Assembly: GCA_019359615.1 (NCBI GenBank)
Contig: JAHHHA010000001.1
Span: 124,001-188,000 of the forward strand
Length of the DNA stretch: 64,000 nucleotides
Direction of reading: 5' to 3'
From: Cyanosarcina radialis HA8281-LM2
Lineage (GTDB): Bacteria; Cyanobacteriota; Cyanobacteriia; Cyanobacteriales; CCAP-1448
Shown: piece by piece, positions 1-7,437 of the stretch
How the letters are laid out: each line of letters opens with the position of its first letter
How positions within the stretch are numbered: the stretch's first letter is position 1
Made by a program: the position numbers and the translations under genes
Notes under the pieces: generated by a model
What the model saw: the letters and a program-made list of their open reading frames with translations, nothing else
Databases searched by the model: none
Told to the model about the DNA's origin: nothing

Positions 1-31
1 TTAGCGCCTGGGAACACTATAGAAGCGCCAG

Positions 32-121
32 GCACAACAACTACTGCGTTGGAGCCGACGAACGACGTTAGCCCGACGACGCGACCTAAGCGTCGTTCGC
101 GGCTCAACTTCAACGTTATGC
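32..121 (+). other. attC-like integron recombination site
   Basis: A long imperfect palindrome has the layout of an integron cassette attC site. The outer box GCACAAC (32-38) pairs with GTTATGC (115-121) apart from one wobble position. The inner arms at about 48-71 and 86-108 pair almost perfectly, with an unpaired G (in GTTGGAG against CTCAAC) and an unpaired A near GCCGACG. Such bulges are characteristic extrahelical bases of attC. The inner arms closely resemble those of the aadA-type attC site. This is seen in sequence; recombination activity is inferred. No integrase lies in the window, so it would be an integrase-less cassette site, with any array extending off the left edge. Confidence 0.7.
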
Positions 122-248
122 GGCTTCGGTTGAAGTTAAAGTTAGTGAGAAAAGAGTACTCTTTCGAGGTCTATCCAAGCATCGCTCTCTATCCTATGTT
201 GAGTCTAATATTCTGCATGGCACACGAATAGCAAGTGAGGAAATTCAG

Positions 249-849
249 GTGATGACTCGACAACCAAGGGTTGGGGCTTACGAATGGTGTGAACAAACTA
301 ATGGGCGACTCAGCCGAAGTGAAAAGTTTGAGCTAGTCCGAATGCTCATCCGCTCTCAGTTAGGAAACTTATTGGAAAAGCTGGCGTATAACTCAGGAAT
401 TCTCCGCGATCGCTTATCCCGAATTGACATTAATACGATTCAGGTGCCGGATTCAGAGATTGCACTGGAAGCAGAGTTGCTGGCAAAGAATAGTTGCACT
501 GCCGCACTGCTCAATCATAGCTACCGGACTTATTTTTGGGGTTCGTTGCTAGGACAAGCAGGATTGTTGCAGCCCGACGCTGAATTGCTTTTTATGGAGT
601 CGAAGCGAAGTTGCTGAAAGATGGTGCAACGATGGATGTCATCGGTGTGCGATCGCACTGTCTTCCGAGTGCTGCAATTCAAGCGGTTCACGATCGATTT
701 CCCAGAGCAGAATTTCGAGAAGAGATTTTGGCATCAATTAATGATGTTTCCCATGCTCCAGATTCGCGTCCCCAATTTCTTAGTCGAGGGTTTGGTATTC
801 TTGCCGCAAGAAATCCTTTGGATGGGGCTGCGATTACAGGTTCGTAAGG
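249..849 (+). pseudogene. HD-domain phosphohydrolase (cyanamide hydratase-like), internally deleted
   Basis: The first part (249 to about 610) reads as the N-terminal half of a cyanamide hydratase-like HD-domain protein, including the typical LLNHSYRTYFWG segment. The next segment, in another frame from about 611, continues with the family's C-terminal part (DGATMDVIG, then VHDRFPRAEFREEI). The section between them, which should carry the metal-binding HD motif, is absent, and the two pieces are out of frame. The gene therefore cannot encode an active metallohydrolase. Its 3' end runs into the convergent phosphatase gene and the exact boundary is blurred at about 790-849. The family is recognised by pattern memory only. 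Confidence 0.6.
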
Positions 850-1281
850 ATTTCTTCCAGTTTGCTTGACGGCAGAGATTGCTGATTTGCTGGAGAATCC
901 GCGTCCAGCTACGAGCCATGCAGCTAAAATATGTCCTGTACGCCCAATTCCGCCGGAGCAATGAACAACCACTTTCTCATTCTGTTGGTTAGCAATGGTT
1001 AAAAAAGGCAAAATCTGGCGAACAAGAATTTCAGGTGCCACAAAGTTAAAATCCTCGATCGGTGCCCAACAGGCTCGATCGTGTCCAAAGACTTATCGAT
1101 AAACGCCAAGCAAATCTGAATAGCGAGTTAGCTGAGTTTCTGGTAATAAACAGCAGACGCGCTGAATGCTTCGATCCTGCATGAATTCGATCCACTCATT
1201 GACCTGTTGATTGGTGTAGCCAGGTCGAGCAGAGCCAAATACGATGGTTTCATTTTCTGAAGCCGCAGCAAATTTGTACAT
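760..1281 (-). pseudogene. Dual-specificity/tyrosine phosphatase with in-frame stop
   Basis: Two pieces in the same minus-strand frame, 1281 down to 1096 and 1092 downward, are separated only by a TAA at 1093-1095. Read through, the product is a cyanobacterial protein-tyrosine phosphatase. The N-terminal part has FGSARPGYTNQQV, followed by GHDRACWAPIEDF and the signature HCSGGIGRTG (HCX5R), whose Cys and Arg are both intact. Family members usually have Gln or another residue where the stop falls, and CAA to TAA is a single change. The frame stays open to 688 but below about 800 it is antisense to the HD-gene remnant. It is most likely a recent pseudogene. A sequencing error is the alternative. 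Confidence 0.7.
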
Positions 1282-1461
1282 CCTGTATTGTTGAGATGTT
1301 TAACAGCCAATTTTAACGCTTAAGTTTTCATCTCAATGCCAGTGCAACCTATCTATTTGCTTTCAAGTCAAACTGTAGCAAGGTGTCTAGTAGAGCGATC
1401 GTTTGAAGGTGTTGCTGAAACAATTGAGATGTCTTTTGTAAAACATAAGAATAGTTCGATA

Positions 1462-1484
1462 ATTACGTCAGGACTTGACGTAAT
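1462..1484. promoter_or_regulatory. Palindromic operator candidate upstream of beta-lactamase
   Basis: This is a perfect inverted repeat with 9-bp arms ATTACGTCA and TGACGTAAT around a 5-bp spacer. The same arms occur at 3365-3387 upstream of the WYL regulator, and similarity continues for about 40 bp downstream of each copy. The site ends about 75 bp before the favoured beta-lactamase start. The placement suggests a binding site of the WYL regulator or another dimeric repressor; this is inference. Confidence 0.55.
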
Positions 1485-1558
1485 TCCTCGCTAGGATACA
1501 CATGACGATCGTTCACATGACGATTTCAAGGTTTATGATTCAATCAATCAGTAAAACA

Positions 1559-2515
1559 ATGGATAAAAAAGTCTGGCTTTGTATATTTTGCTTGTCTTTA
1601 TTAACGGTTAGTTGTACGGGCAGTACCTCTAATAAAGGAGATGGCAACCAAGACAGCCAAGCGAATTCACTGAAAGAGGTTGTAACATCTAACACGGGCA
1701 ACGAAAACGAATTACGCGATCGCCTAGAACAAATCGCTCGCACCGCACAAGGGCGGGTTGGGGTTACAGCTACGGTGCTAGAAACCGGACAGTCAGTGAC
1801 GCTCAATGGAAACCAACAATTTCCGATGCTAAGCGTTGCCAAGCTTCCGATTGGAATGGCTGTGCTCGCTCAGGTCGATCGAGGAAAATTAAAACTCGAT
1901 CGAAAAGTTCGGATTGAGCCAGGCGATATTGCCTCAAGTAGCTCGGTTCTAGACCAGAAGGCAGTAGGGAAAGAATTCAGTCTGGCTGAACTCCTGAAGT
2001 ACACGGTTTCTAACAGTGATAATACAGCTTGTGATGTGCTGTTACGACTCATTGGTGGACCCAAGGTTGTGACTGAGCATTTGCAGAATCTTGGTGTCAA
2101 CGAGATCATTTTCGCTAACACATTTAAAGAGATAATACAAGATAAAGTTGTGCCTTATCGCAACCATGCAACCCCTGATGCCACCATCGTTTTATTGCGC
2201 GTGTTTCATGAAGGAGGAGGGCTTTCAGAATCTAGTCATGCCTTATTGCGGCGATTAATGACAGAAACACCGACAGGTCTAAAGCGCATTAAGGGTATGT
2301 TACCCGAAGGAACAGTTGTAGCACACAAGACTGGTACATCAGGCACTTTCGATGGGGTGGTGATTGCAACCAATGATGTCGGACTCGTGACGCTACCGAA
2401 TGGGCACCATTTAGCGATCGCAGTCTTTGTATCAGATTCTAAAGCTGATATGGCAACCCGCGAAGCAGCAATCGCAAAGATATCGCGCGCGGTGTGGGAT
2501 AGATGGAGCAAGTAA
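1559..2515 (+). CDS. Class A beta-lactamase, lipoprotein
   Basis: This is a serine beta-lactamase that hydrolyses beta-lactam rings outside the cytoplasmic membrane. Counting from the chosen start, the signature residues are SVAK (Ser92/Lys95), SDN at 153-155 and KTG at 257-259. The Omega-loop segment with YRN..TP resembles the A2-type subgroup, and I could not place the general-base Glu with certainty. The first residues form a lipoprotein signal ending LLTVSC, which predicts lipidation at Cys19. An in-frame ATG at 1502 was not chosen because it lies within the upstream block that is duplicated before the WYL gene, where the other copy has no coding function. At 318 residues the length is normal for a lipidated class A enzyme. 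It may be controlled through the palindrome at 1462. Confidence 0.9.
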   Translation: MDKKVWLCIFCLSLLTVSCTGSTSNKGDGNQDSQANSLKEVVTSNTGNENELRDRLEQIARTAQGRVGVTATVLETGQSVTLNGNQQFPMLSVAKLPIGMAVLAQVDRGKLKLDRKVRIEPGDIASSSSVLDQKAVGKEFSLAELLKYTVSNSDNTACDVLLRLIGGPKVVTEHLQNLGVNEIIFANTFKEIIQDKVVPYRNHATPDATIVLLRVFHEGGGLSESSHALLRRLMTETPTGLKRIKGMLPEGTVVAHKTGTSGTFDGVVIATNDVGLVTLPNGHHLAIAVFVSDSKADMATREAAIAKISRAVWDRWSK

Positions 2516-2619
2516 GGTTGTTGTTGGTGTGGCAGAGGTTGTCCGTAGCCGCTGAGCAGCACCGTTATCGCACTTAGCATTTGGTAAGACGGCTACTACA
2601 ATGTGACTGGAGGAAAAGT

Positions 2620-3030
2620 ATGCAACTTCAAGACTTTTACCCGATTATCGTGACAGACAAGTTGTTCGAGTGCCGCGATTTCTATGTTCGCTGGTTCGGT
2701 CTGGAAGTAGGCTTCGAGTCGAGCTGGTTTATCTGGATGTCTTCCGCAGAAGGTAAAGCCAGTATTGCCTTTATGCACCCAGACCACCCATCTGCGCCTC
2801 CGGGGCCGGAAGCTTTCAGCGGCAAGGGCATGTGTCTTGAGTTCCAAGTGGCAGATGCTCATGCTGAGCACGATCGATTCGTGCGCGATGGGGCAGCGAT
2901 CGCCTACGCCTTACAAGACGAACCCTTCGGTCAACGCCGCTTTGGACTGCACGATCCGGCGGGAGTGTGGGTTGATGTGATTGAGCAGATTGAACCTGCG
3001 GCGGGATGGTGGGATAGATATATGTTGTAA
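2620..3030 (+). CDS. VOC family protein (glyoxalase/bleomycin-resistance fold)
   Basis: This 136-residue protein has the vicinal-oxygen-chelate fold. It opens with DFYPIIVTDKLFECRDFYVRWFGL, a typical first beta-alpha module of the superfamily, and its second half ends GVWVDVIEQ. Such proteins are metal-dependent lyases or dioxygenases, or metal-free drug-binding proteins; the substrate cannot be predicted here. The start at 2620 is preceded by GGAGG at 2609-2613 with good spacing, which rules out the longer TTG start at 2581. The stop overlaps the ATG of the following hydrolase fragment (TAATG). Confidence 0.85.
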   Translation: MQLQDFYPIIVTDKLFECRDFYVRWFGLEVGFESSWFIWMSSAEGKASIAFMHPDHPSAPPGPEAFSGKGMCLEFQVADAHAEHDRFVRDGAAIAYALQDEPFGQRRFGLHDPAGVWVDVIEQIEPAAGWWDRYML

Positions 3031-3296
3031 TGAGACGAATGTGGATAAAGATGATGCCTATCATCGAACGGTATGAAAGAACACCAATTTGGGTATTTCA
3101 TGGAGCCAAAGATGATGTAGTGCCAGTCAGTTTTGCACGAGCGATTGTGGACGGTCTAAAAATTGCGGATTCTACTTCGTTTCATTACACCGAGTTTCCT
3201 GATGTTGGACATGAGATTTGGGAGCAAGTCTCTGAGATGCCAGAATTATCAGACTGGATATTCCGCCAACAGCGCTTTGAGAACACAGGTTATTGA
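3030..3296 (+). pseudogene. C-terminal fragment of an alpha/beta-hydrolase (esterase/peptidase)
   Basis: The 88 residues match only the end of an alpha/beta-hydrolase of the phospholipase/carboxylesterase or predicted-peptidase kind. PIWVFHGAKDDVVP supplies the acid-residue strand and FPDVGHEIW the catalytic His. The nucleophile elbow GxSxG and the whole N-terminal half are missing, so the product cannot be an active hydrolase. The ATG overlaps the preceding VOC stop, so it could still be translated by coupling. It is most likely a gene remnant left by rearrangement in this decayed accessory region. Confidence 0.65.
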
Positions 3297-3364
3297 GGTC
3301 CGCAGCAACTTTCCCAGGATATCGGTGCCCAACAGACTCGATCGAGTCCGAGAACTTGCCCATA

Positions 3365-3387
3365 ATTACGTCAGGAATTGACGTAAT
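3365..3387. promoter_or_regulatory. Palindromic operator candidate upstream of WYL regulator
   Basis: This is the same perfect 9+5+9 palindrome (ATTACGTCA, spacer GGAAT, TGACGTAAT) as at 1462-1484, followed by the same TCCTCGCTAGGATA block. It ends 54 bp before the regulator start, a typical autoregulatory position. The shared site suggests that the regulator controls itself and the beta-lactamase. That is inference from placement. Confidence 0.55.
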
Positions 3388-3441
3388 TCCTCGCTAGGAT
3401 AGACAGGTCGATTGTTCACCTGATAATCGAGGCAGAGAGAC

Positions 3442-4461
3442 ATGGCGAATCTGGCAACCCGATTGATTACACTGATCGTGCTGCTTCAGCGCCAGCCGAA
3501 ACAGACCGCTACTCAGTTAGCGGAAGTGCTTGATGTTTCGGTACGAACGGTGCAGCGTTACATGACGATGCTGGAAGAGATTGGCATTCCAATTTATGCC
3601 GAGCGTGGTTCCACTGGCGGTTACGCTCTCGTGCGAGGCTACCAGATGCCGCCGTTGATCTTCACCCCAGAAGAAGCGATCGCCGTATATCTGGGAACCA
3701 GCTTACTAGAAGAAGTGTGGGGGCGCTTGTATCAGGATGGTGCGCGAGGTGCATTGGCCAAGTTAGATAACCTCATGCCAGATCGACAACGCCAAGAAGT
3801 TATCTGGGCGCGTCAAACCATGGTATCGATCGACATGAACTGCAACGATCCCAACCTCTCCTTGCCCTACTTAGAGCAACTACGGGATGCGATTCACGAA
3901 CGTCATCGGGTGCGCCTGCACTACCGAAGCCGCAACCAAGAGAAAACTACCCCACGGGAAGTCGATCCGTACAAACTGGTTGCTCGTTGGGGACAGCAAT
4001 ACTGCATTGGGTATTGCCATCTGCGTCAAGCTCTGCGCACGTTTCGTCTAGACCGCATTGGTGATTTAGAGTGCCTAACCCAGACTTTTACAGAGCCAGT
4101 CGAGTTTGATTTGCAAACCTACCTGGCAACCGATCCGTTTTATCAAGCGACCGTGCGCGTGCGATTGCGTTTTGAGCCAGAGGCGGTTTTAGTGGCACTC
4201 AATAATCTGGTGTATTGGCAGACTTGCGAGAAACAGCCCGATGGCGCAATCGTGGTAACACTTATCGCACCCGATCTTGAAGCAGCGGCGGGTATAGTTC
4301 TGAACATTGGTTCCCCAGTCATCATCCTCGAACCCCAAGCGTTGCATGAAGAAGTGCGATCGCGGATTAGACTGCTTGCCGCTCACTTTGACTCGATGAA
4401 TTTAGATGAGTGTGGGGCTTCTCAAATCAAAGCCATTAGCTCAGATATATCAACCTCGTAG
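3442..4461 (+). CDS. WYL-domain transcriptional regulator (YafY/DeoR-like)
   Basis: This 339-residue DNA-binding regulator has an N-terminal helix-turn-helix (residues about 5-58, with VSVRTVQRYMTMLEEIG) and the GGYAL wing typical of YafY proteins. A WYL ligand-sensing domain follows (about 140-210: RVRLHYRSR, then EVDPYKLVARWGQQYCIGYC and RTFRLDRI), then the C-terminal WCX extension. Members respond to small molecules or nucleic-acid ligands and usually control nearby genes. The palindrome 54 bp upstream, repeated before the beta-lactamase at 1559, makes autoregulation and control of that gene plausible. The targets are inferred. Confidence 0.88.
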   Translation: MANLATRLITLIVLLQRQPKQTATQLAEVLDVSVRTVQRYMTMLEEIGIPIYAERGSTGGYALVRGYQMPPLIFTPEEAIAVYLGTSLLEEVWGRLYQDGARGALAKLDNLMPDRQRQEVIWARQTMVSIDMNCNDPNLSLPYLEQLRDAIHERHRVRLHYRSRNQEKTTPREVDPYKLVARWGQQYCIGYCHLRQALRTFRLDRIGDLECLTQTFTEPVEFDLQTYLATDPFYQATVRVRLRFEPEAVLVALNNLVYWQTCEKQPDGAIVVTLIAPDLEAAAGIVLNIGSPVIILEPQALHEEVRSRIRLLAAHFDSMNLDECGASQIKAISSDISTS

Positions 4462-4516
4462 AACACCCAAAAACGATTTCATCGCTATGACTACCATTTA
4501 ATTAGGAGTACAGATC

Positions 4517-4897
4517 GTGATTGCACTCGACCACACAATTGTTCCTGCCAAAGACAAGGTACTTTCTGCACAGTTCCTTGCAAAGATGCTCGGTCTCACA
4601 GTTCCTGAAATAGAGAGCTATTTCGTGCCAGTGAGGATTAATCTAACGTTGACTTTCGATTTTGCCGAATCAGAGAACTTTGAACCACATCACTACGCAT
4701 TCCTGGTCGCGCCGGACGAATTCGATGCAATTCTTGAGCGAGTTAAGGCCGCCGGAGTTCCCATAGCGAGTGGACCTTTTACTGGATACGACGGTCAACT
4801 TTATAACCACGATGGAAAAATGGGGTTTTATTTCTCCGATCGGAACGATCATTTCTATGAAGTAATCAAACAGATACAAGAGGTGTCTAAAAATTGA
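4517..4897 (+). CDS. VOC family protein
   Basis: This 126-residue glyoxalase/bleomycin-resistance-fold protein begins at a GTG preceded by AGGAG at 4504-4508. It shows the paired beta-alpha-beta-beta-beta modules, with ALDHTIVPAKDK at the start, HHYAFLV in the middle and GFYFSDRNDHFYEVI at the end. The His and Glu positions at module ends are compatible with a metal site. Substrate and role are unknown. It stands alone between the WYL regulator and the GFA gene, and such proteins are common in mobile accessory regions. Confidence 0.82.
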   Translation: MIALDHTIVPAKDKVLSAQFLAKMLGLTVPEIESYFVPVRINLTLTFDFAESENFEPHHYAFLVAPDEFDAILERVKAAGVPIASGPFTGYDGQLYNHDGKMGFYFSDRNDHFYEVIKQIQEVSKN

Positions 4898-4998
4898 GAT
4901 TTTGCAGTATTACCCGTCGAATATCTTGACAGCAAGAATCTGTGGTAGTTGCAGAAATTCATAATCCAGACATTTAAACCATTATTGGAGATACACAA

Positions 4999-5403
4999 AT
5001 GATGAAAACATACACTGGAGGCTGTCACTGTGGCGCAGTCCGCTATGAAGCAGAGATTGACCTTAGTGCTGGAACTGGCAAATGCAATTGTTCAATCTGC
5101 ACTAAGAAGCGGTTATGGAGTGCGATGGTTAGACCGGACTCATTTCGGCTCATTAAGGGTGAAGTGGATCTGACTGACTATCAGTTTGGCTCAAACAGCA
5201 TTCACCATCTATTTTGCAAGCACTGTGGTGTGATTTCATTTGGTTGGGGAGATATACCAGAAATGGGTGGCAAGTACTATTCTGTCAACGTCCTTTGTCT
5301 TGATAATGTTGATATTGAAGAACTGATGAATGCTCCCATTACCTACTTTGATGGGCTTAACAACAATTGGGAATCAACACCGACCGAGACACGACATCTT
5401 TAG
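4999..5403 (+). CDS. GFA family zinc-binding protein
   Basis: This 134-residue protein belongs to the glutathione-dependent formaldehyde-activating (GFA) family. The motifs GGCHCGAVRYE near the N-terminus, CNCSIC in the middle and CKHCG about residues 74-78 are the zinc-binding cysteines of this fold. GGAG lies at 4987-4990. Two adjacent Met codons are possible starts (4999, 5002). Most members have no proven enzymatic activity, so only the fold and metal binding can be stated. It has no operon partner. Confidence 0.85.
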   Translation: MMKTYTGGCHCGAVRYEAEIDLSAGTGKCNCSICTKKRLWSAMVRPDSFRLIKGEVDLTDYQFGSNSIHHLFCKHCGVISFGWGDIPEMGGKYYSVNVLCLDNVDIEELMNAPITYFDGLNNNWESTPTETRHL

Positions 5404-5443
5404 AAGTTGATGATGGCTATCTTCCTCATTTCTGGTGTAGCGT

Positions 5444-5587
5444 ATGAAACCCACTAAAGATGCATATGGAAAACGGTTGCGAACGCAGTACGAAAGTCAG
5501 ATTGCAACTGTCTGCACAAAATGGACTAAATGGAGATCGACACATCAACTTAAGTCAAATGAGATCTGTAGACGCTCAGAGAATTAA
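5444..5587 (+). pseudogene. Possible methyltransferase N-terminal remnant
   Basis: A 47-codon frame starts MKPTKDAYGKRLRTQYES, which resembles the beginning of class I SAM-dependent methyltransferases of the 'KDAYG' type and then loses similarity. The interval 5404-5796 otherwise holds no convincing gene; the longer frame at 5460-5693 has no family features. Treat as a weak remnant call. Confidence 0.25.
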
Positions 5588-5796
5588 GAATAAACAGGGA
5601 GTTTTAGAAGAAGTTTATTGGAAAGAAATTGAGAAAGCAGTATGTATTGAGCTTGGTTTCAGTTTAGCCTTTAAGTCTTCGTCGCTTGCCTAACAAGCGG
5701 CTGCACGTGGAACAGAGGCTAACACTAGAGGTGATGAAGCAAATACTATCCCCATCCGGTGAGCCGCAGTCCTTTGTGCCGCTTGGTTTTGAGTTA

Positions 5797-6528
5797 TCAA
5801 CCAAACAGATATTGAAAAATTCGCTCCCCCATTCTCTGTTCTTCAACTTCAGTATTATTCGCTTCTTCGCGAGCAAACTTAACTGCTTGAGATAGCTTGT
5901 CGATGCGAGCGAGTAACTCGTTGACTCGCTGCGCGGGCAAAGCACCAGAAAATTTGACCGTTCGCCAATAACCGATCGTCACGTCCTCGTAGTAAACTTC
6001 CACTTGTGCCGGGTGATGCTCCGTAGCTTCGGCTTTGACGTGGTTGCGAGGAGTTTTAAAGGTTTTCAGAGTTTGCACGGGTTCAGTTACCCAGCAATCT
6101 GCTCCAGAATCGAAACTCCAAGTTTCTGAAGCGTCTAATATCGGCAGCTTTTTGACAAACGCTTGAATATCTACCAATTCTTTTTCCAAAAAAAGCAAAT
6201 AAGATACTGGGACTTGAGCTAACAGGGGTTGCCCGTCTACGACGACATCAGCACGAGCGCGGCAATTAGTCCAATCTTTCGTAGCAGTGATGTCAAAAAG
6301 TTTGGTCAAAACGGCATTGGTTTGACGAATAATTTCTTCTGCTTTGACTTCTACCTTTTTCCACTCTGGGGGCAATTGTTCCCCATCCTCGTCTTTAGGG
6401 CGATAGGTTCGCGAGATTCCAGACAGCAGCGCAGGCTTACCCAAAGCTTTCTGCGCTTCAGCCAGTTCTTGCAACGATTTACTTTTGATGCCTTTTTCAA
6501 TAGCAATAATTTGATTTAGACGTGCCAT
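5797..6528 (-). CDS. DUF7873 family protein
   Basis: This 243-residue protein closely follows a family I recognise as DUF7873. It starts MARLNQIIAIEKG, has KDWTNCRARADVVVDG and VPVSYLLFLEKEL in the centre, then HPAQVEVYYEDVTIGYW and an ending AVKFAREEAN...IFQYLFG. The function of the family is not known. There is no signal peptide or membrane segment, so it should be cytoplasmic. The gene is monocistronic, with repeats at its 5' side (about 6590-6625). Scattered distribution among bacteria suggests transfer, which is known of the family rather than seen here. Confidence 0.75.
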   Translation of the reverse strand: MARLNQIIAIEKGIKSKSLQELAEAQKALGKPALLSGISRTYRPKDEDGEQLPPEWKKVEVKAEEIIRQTNAVLTKLFDITATKDWTNCRARADVVVDGQPLLAQVPVSYLLFLEKELVDIQAFVKKLPILDASETWSFDSGADCWVTEPVQTLKTFKTPRNHVKAEATEHHPAQVEVYYEDVTIGYWRTVKFSGALPAQRVNELLARIDKLSQAVKFAREEANNTEVEEQRMGERIFQYLFG

Positions 6529-6623
6529 TTTATCCTTCTAACGCCCCCACTGATTTTTGTAACATTTGTAGTATAACGGATATTTTGCTCGCCGCCAAGA
6601 AGAGACGTGGCACTGCTACATCG

Positions 6624-7433
6624 CTACATTTTTTGCCAAATCGTCAACGTTTTAATTGCCCTGACTGCTTCTAACACCTTGAGGTTGGACTGAGATGCAA
6701 AATAAATTTCAGCTTGTTGGAGATGAGCGATCGCTGCTTTCCGATTTTTCCGTTTATGCTGTTGGTATAGCAACAACCCTAAATTTTCATGAGCTTCTGG
6801 ATCGTTCGGATGCTGGCTCAAAATTGTTTGCGATCGCTCAATTTCTGCTTGAATTTGGTTGTTAGATAAGTCTTGAAACTTGGCAGCAGGTGCTTTTGGT
6901 TTGCCAGAGAAGTAGGTAATATTCAAAAAGTTAGCAATTGTTTTAGCTACGCGGACTTTTTGCTGCCAATAACTATCCGCATTCAGATGTAATGGTATCC
7001 GGTAATAGCTAGAATCGAGAACGATCTCGATCTGATAAACATCGCTCGAATCAGCACTATGACTTTCTATAGTTTTGACTTCAATTCCTAGTATAGCGTT
7101 GAGGGACAATTCTATTGAATTTACTTCTAGCTTTTGACAGATAGTTTTACGGGTGAGAGTAAAAGTCTGTTTTGATTTATCAAAGGTAGCAGTAGTAATT
7201 TCTGCAAATTTGATACTGAAGTAAAAACCAGCGATCGAGAAAATAATGCCAAAGCCAACTGGCATAATGTAAAAATTTCCCAGATCGAGGGCTGCTGTTC
7301 GATCGATGGCTAGACCGATAAGAAGCGCAAACAGCCCCCCTGGAATAAAAGTTATGGCAAATAGTAAAGCCAACCACAAAGAACATCGGTAGCGCAGAAC
7401 TAACCGCTCTGGCGACTGCTCTATAATTTTCAT
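6624..7433 (-). CDS. Membrane protein with C-terminal TPR-like repeat
   Basis: This 269-residue protein is of unknown function. Two hydrophobic segments near the N-terminus (about residues 17-37 and 50-72) are followed by a soluble beta-rich region resembling small PH-like cyanobacterial domains. A C-terminal helical segment contains a tetratricopeptide-like motif (DPEAHENLGLLLYQQ, residues about 205-245). The gene lies 4 bp downstream of the GT39 gene in the same direction, so the two are probably co-transcribed. It may act at the membrane with the glycosyltransferase, but this is only inferred from adjacency. Confidence 0.65.
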   Translation of the reverse strand: MKIIEQSPERLVLRYRCSLWLALLFAITFIPGGLFALLIGLAIDRTAALDLGNFYIMPVGFGIIFSIAGFYFSIKFAEITTATFDKSKQTFTLTRKTICQKLEVNSIELSLNAILGIEVKTIESHSADSSDVYQIEIVLDSSYYRIPLHLNADSYWQQKVRVAKTIANFLNITYFSGKPKAPAAKFQDLSNNQIQAEIERSQTILSQHPNDPEAHENLGLLLYQQHKRKNRKAAIAHLQQAEIYFASQSNLKVLEAVRAIKTLTIWQKM

Positions 7434-7437
7434 TTTC

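Noticed and set aside
49-231. 60-residue open frame at the left end
   Set aside because: It runs through both arms of the attC-like palindrome and has no protein-like character.
2517-2596. Second attC-like site after the beta-lactamase
   Set aside because: There is a partial inverted repeat (GGTG...CACC, GTAGCCG...CGGCTAC) and GTTATCG, but the ordered inner/outer boxes of attC are not met.
3163-3381. 72-residue plus frame across the hydrolase remnant and palindrome
   Set aside because: It is out of frame with the recognisable hydrolase motif and crosses the operator palindrome.
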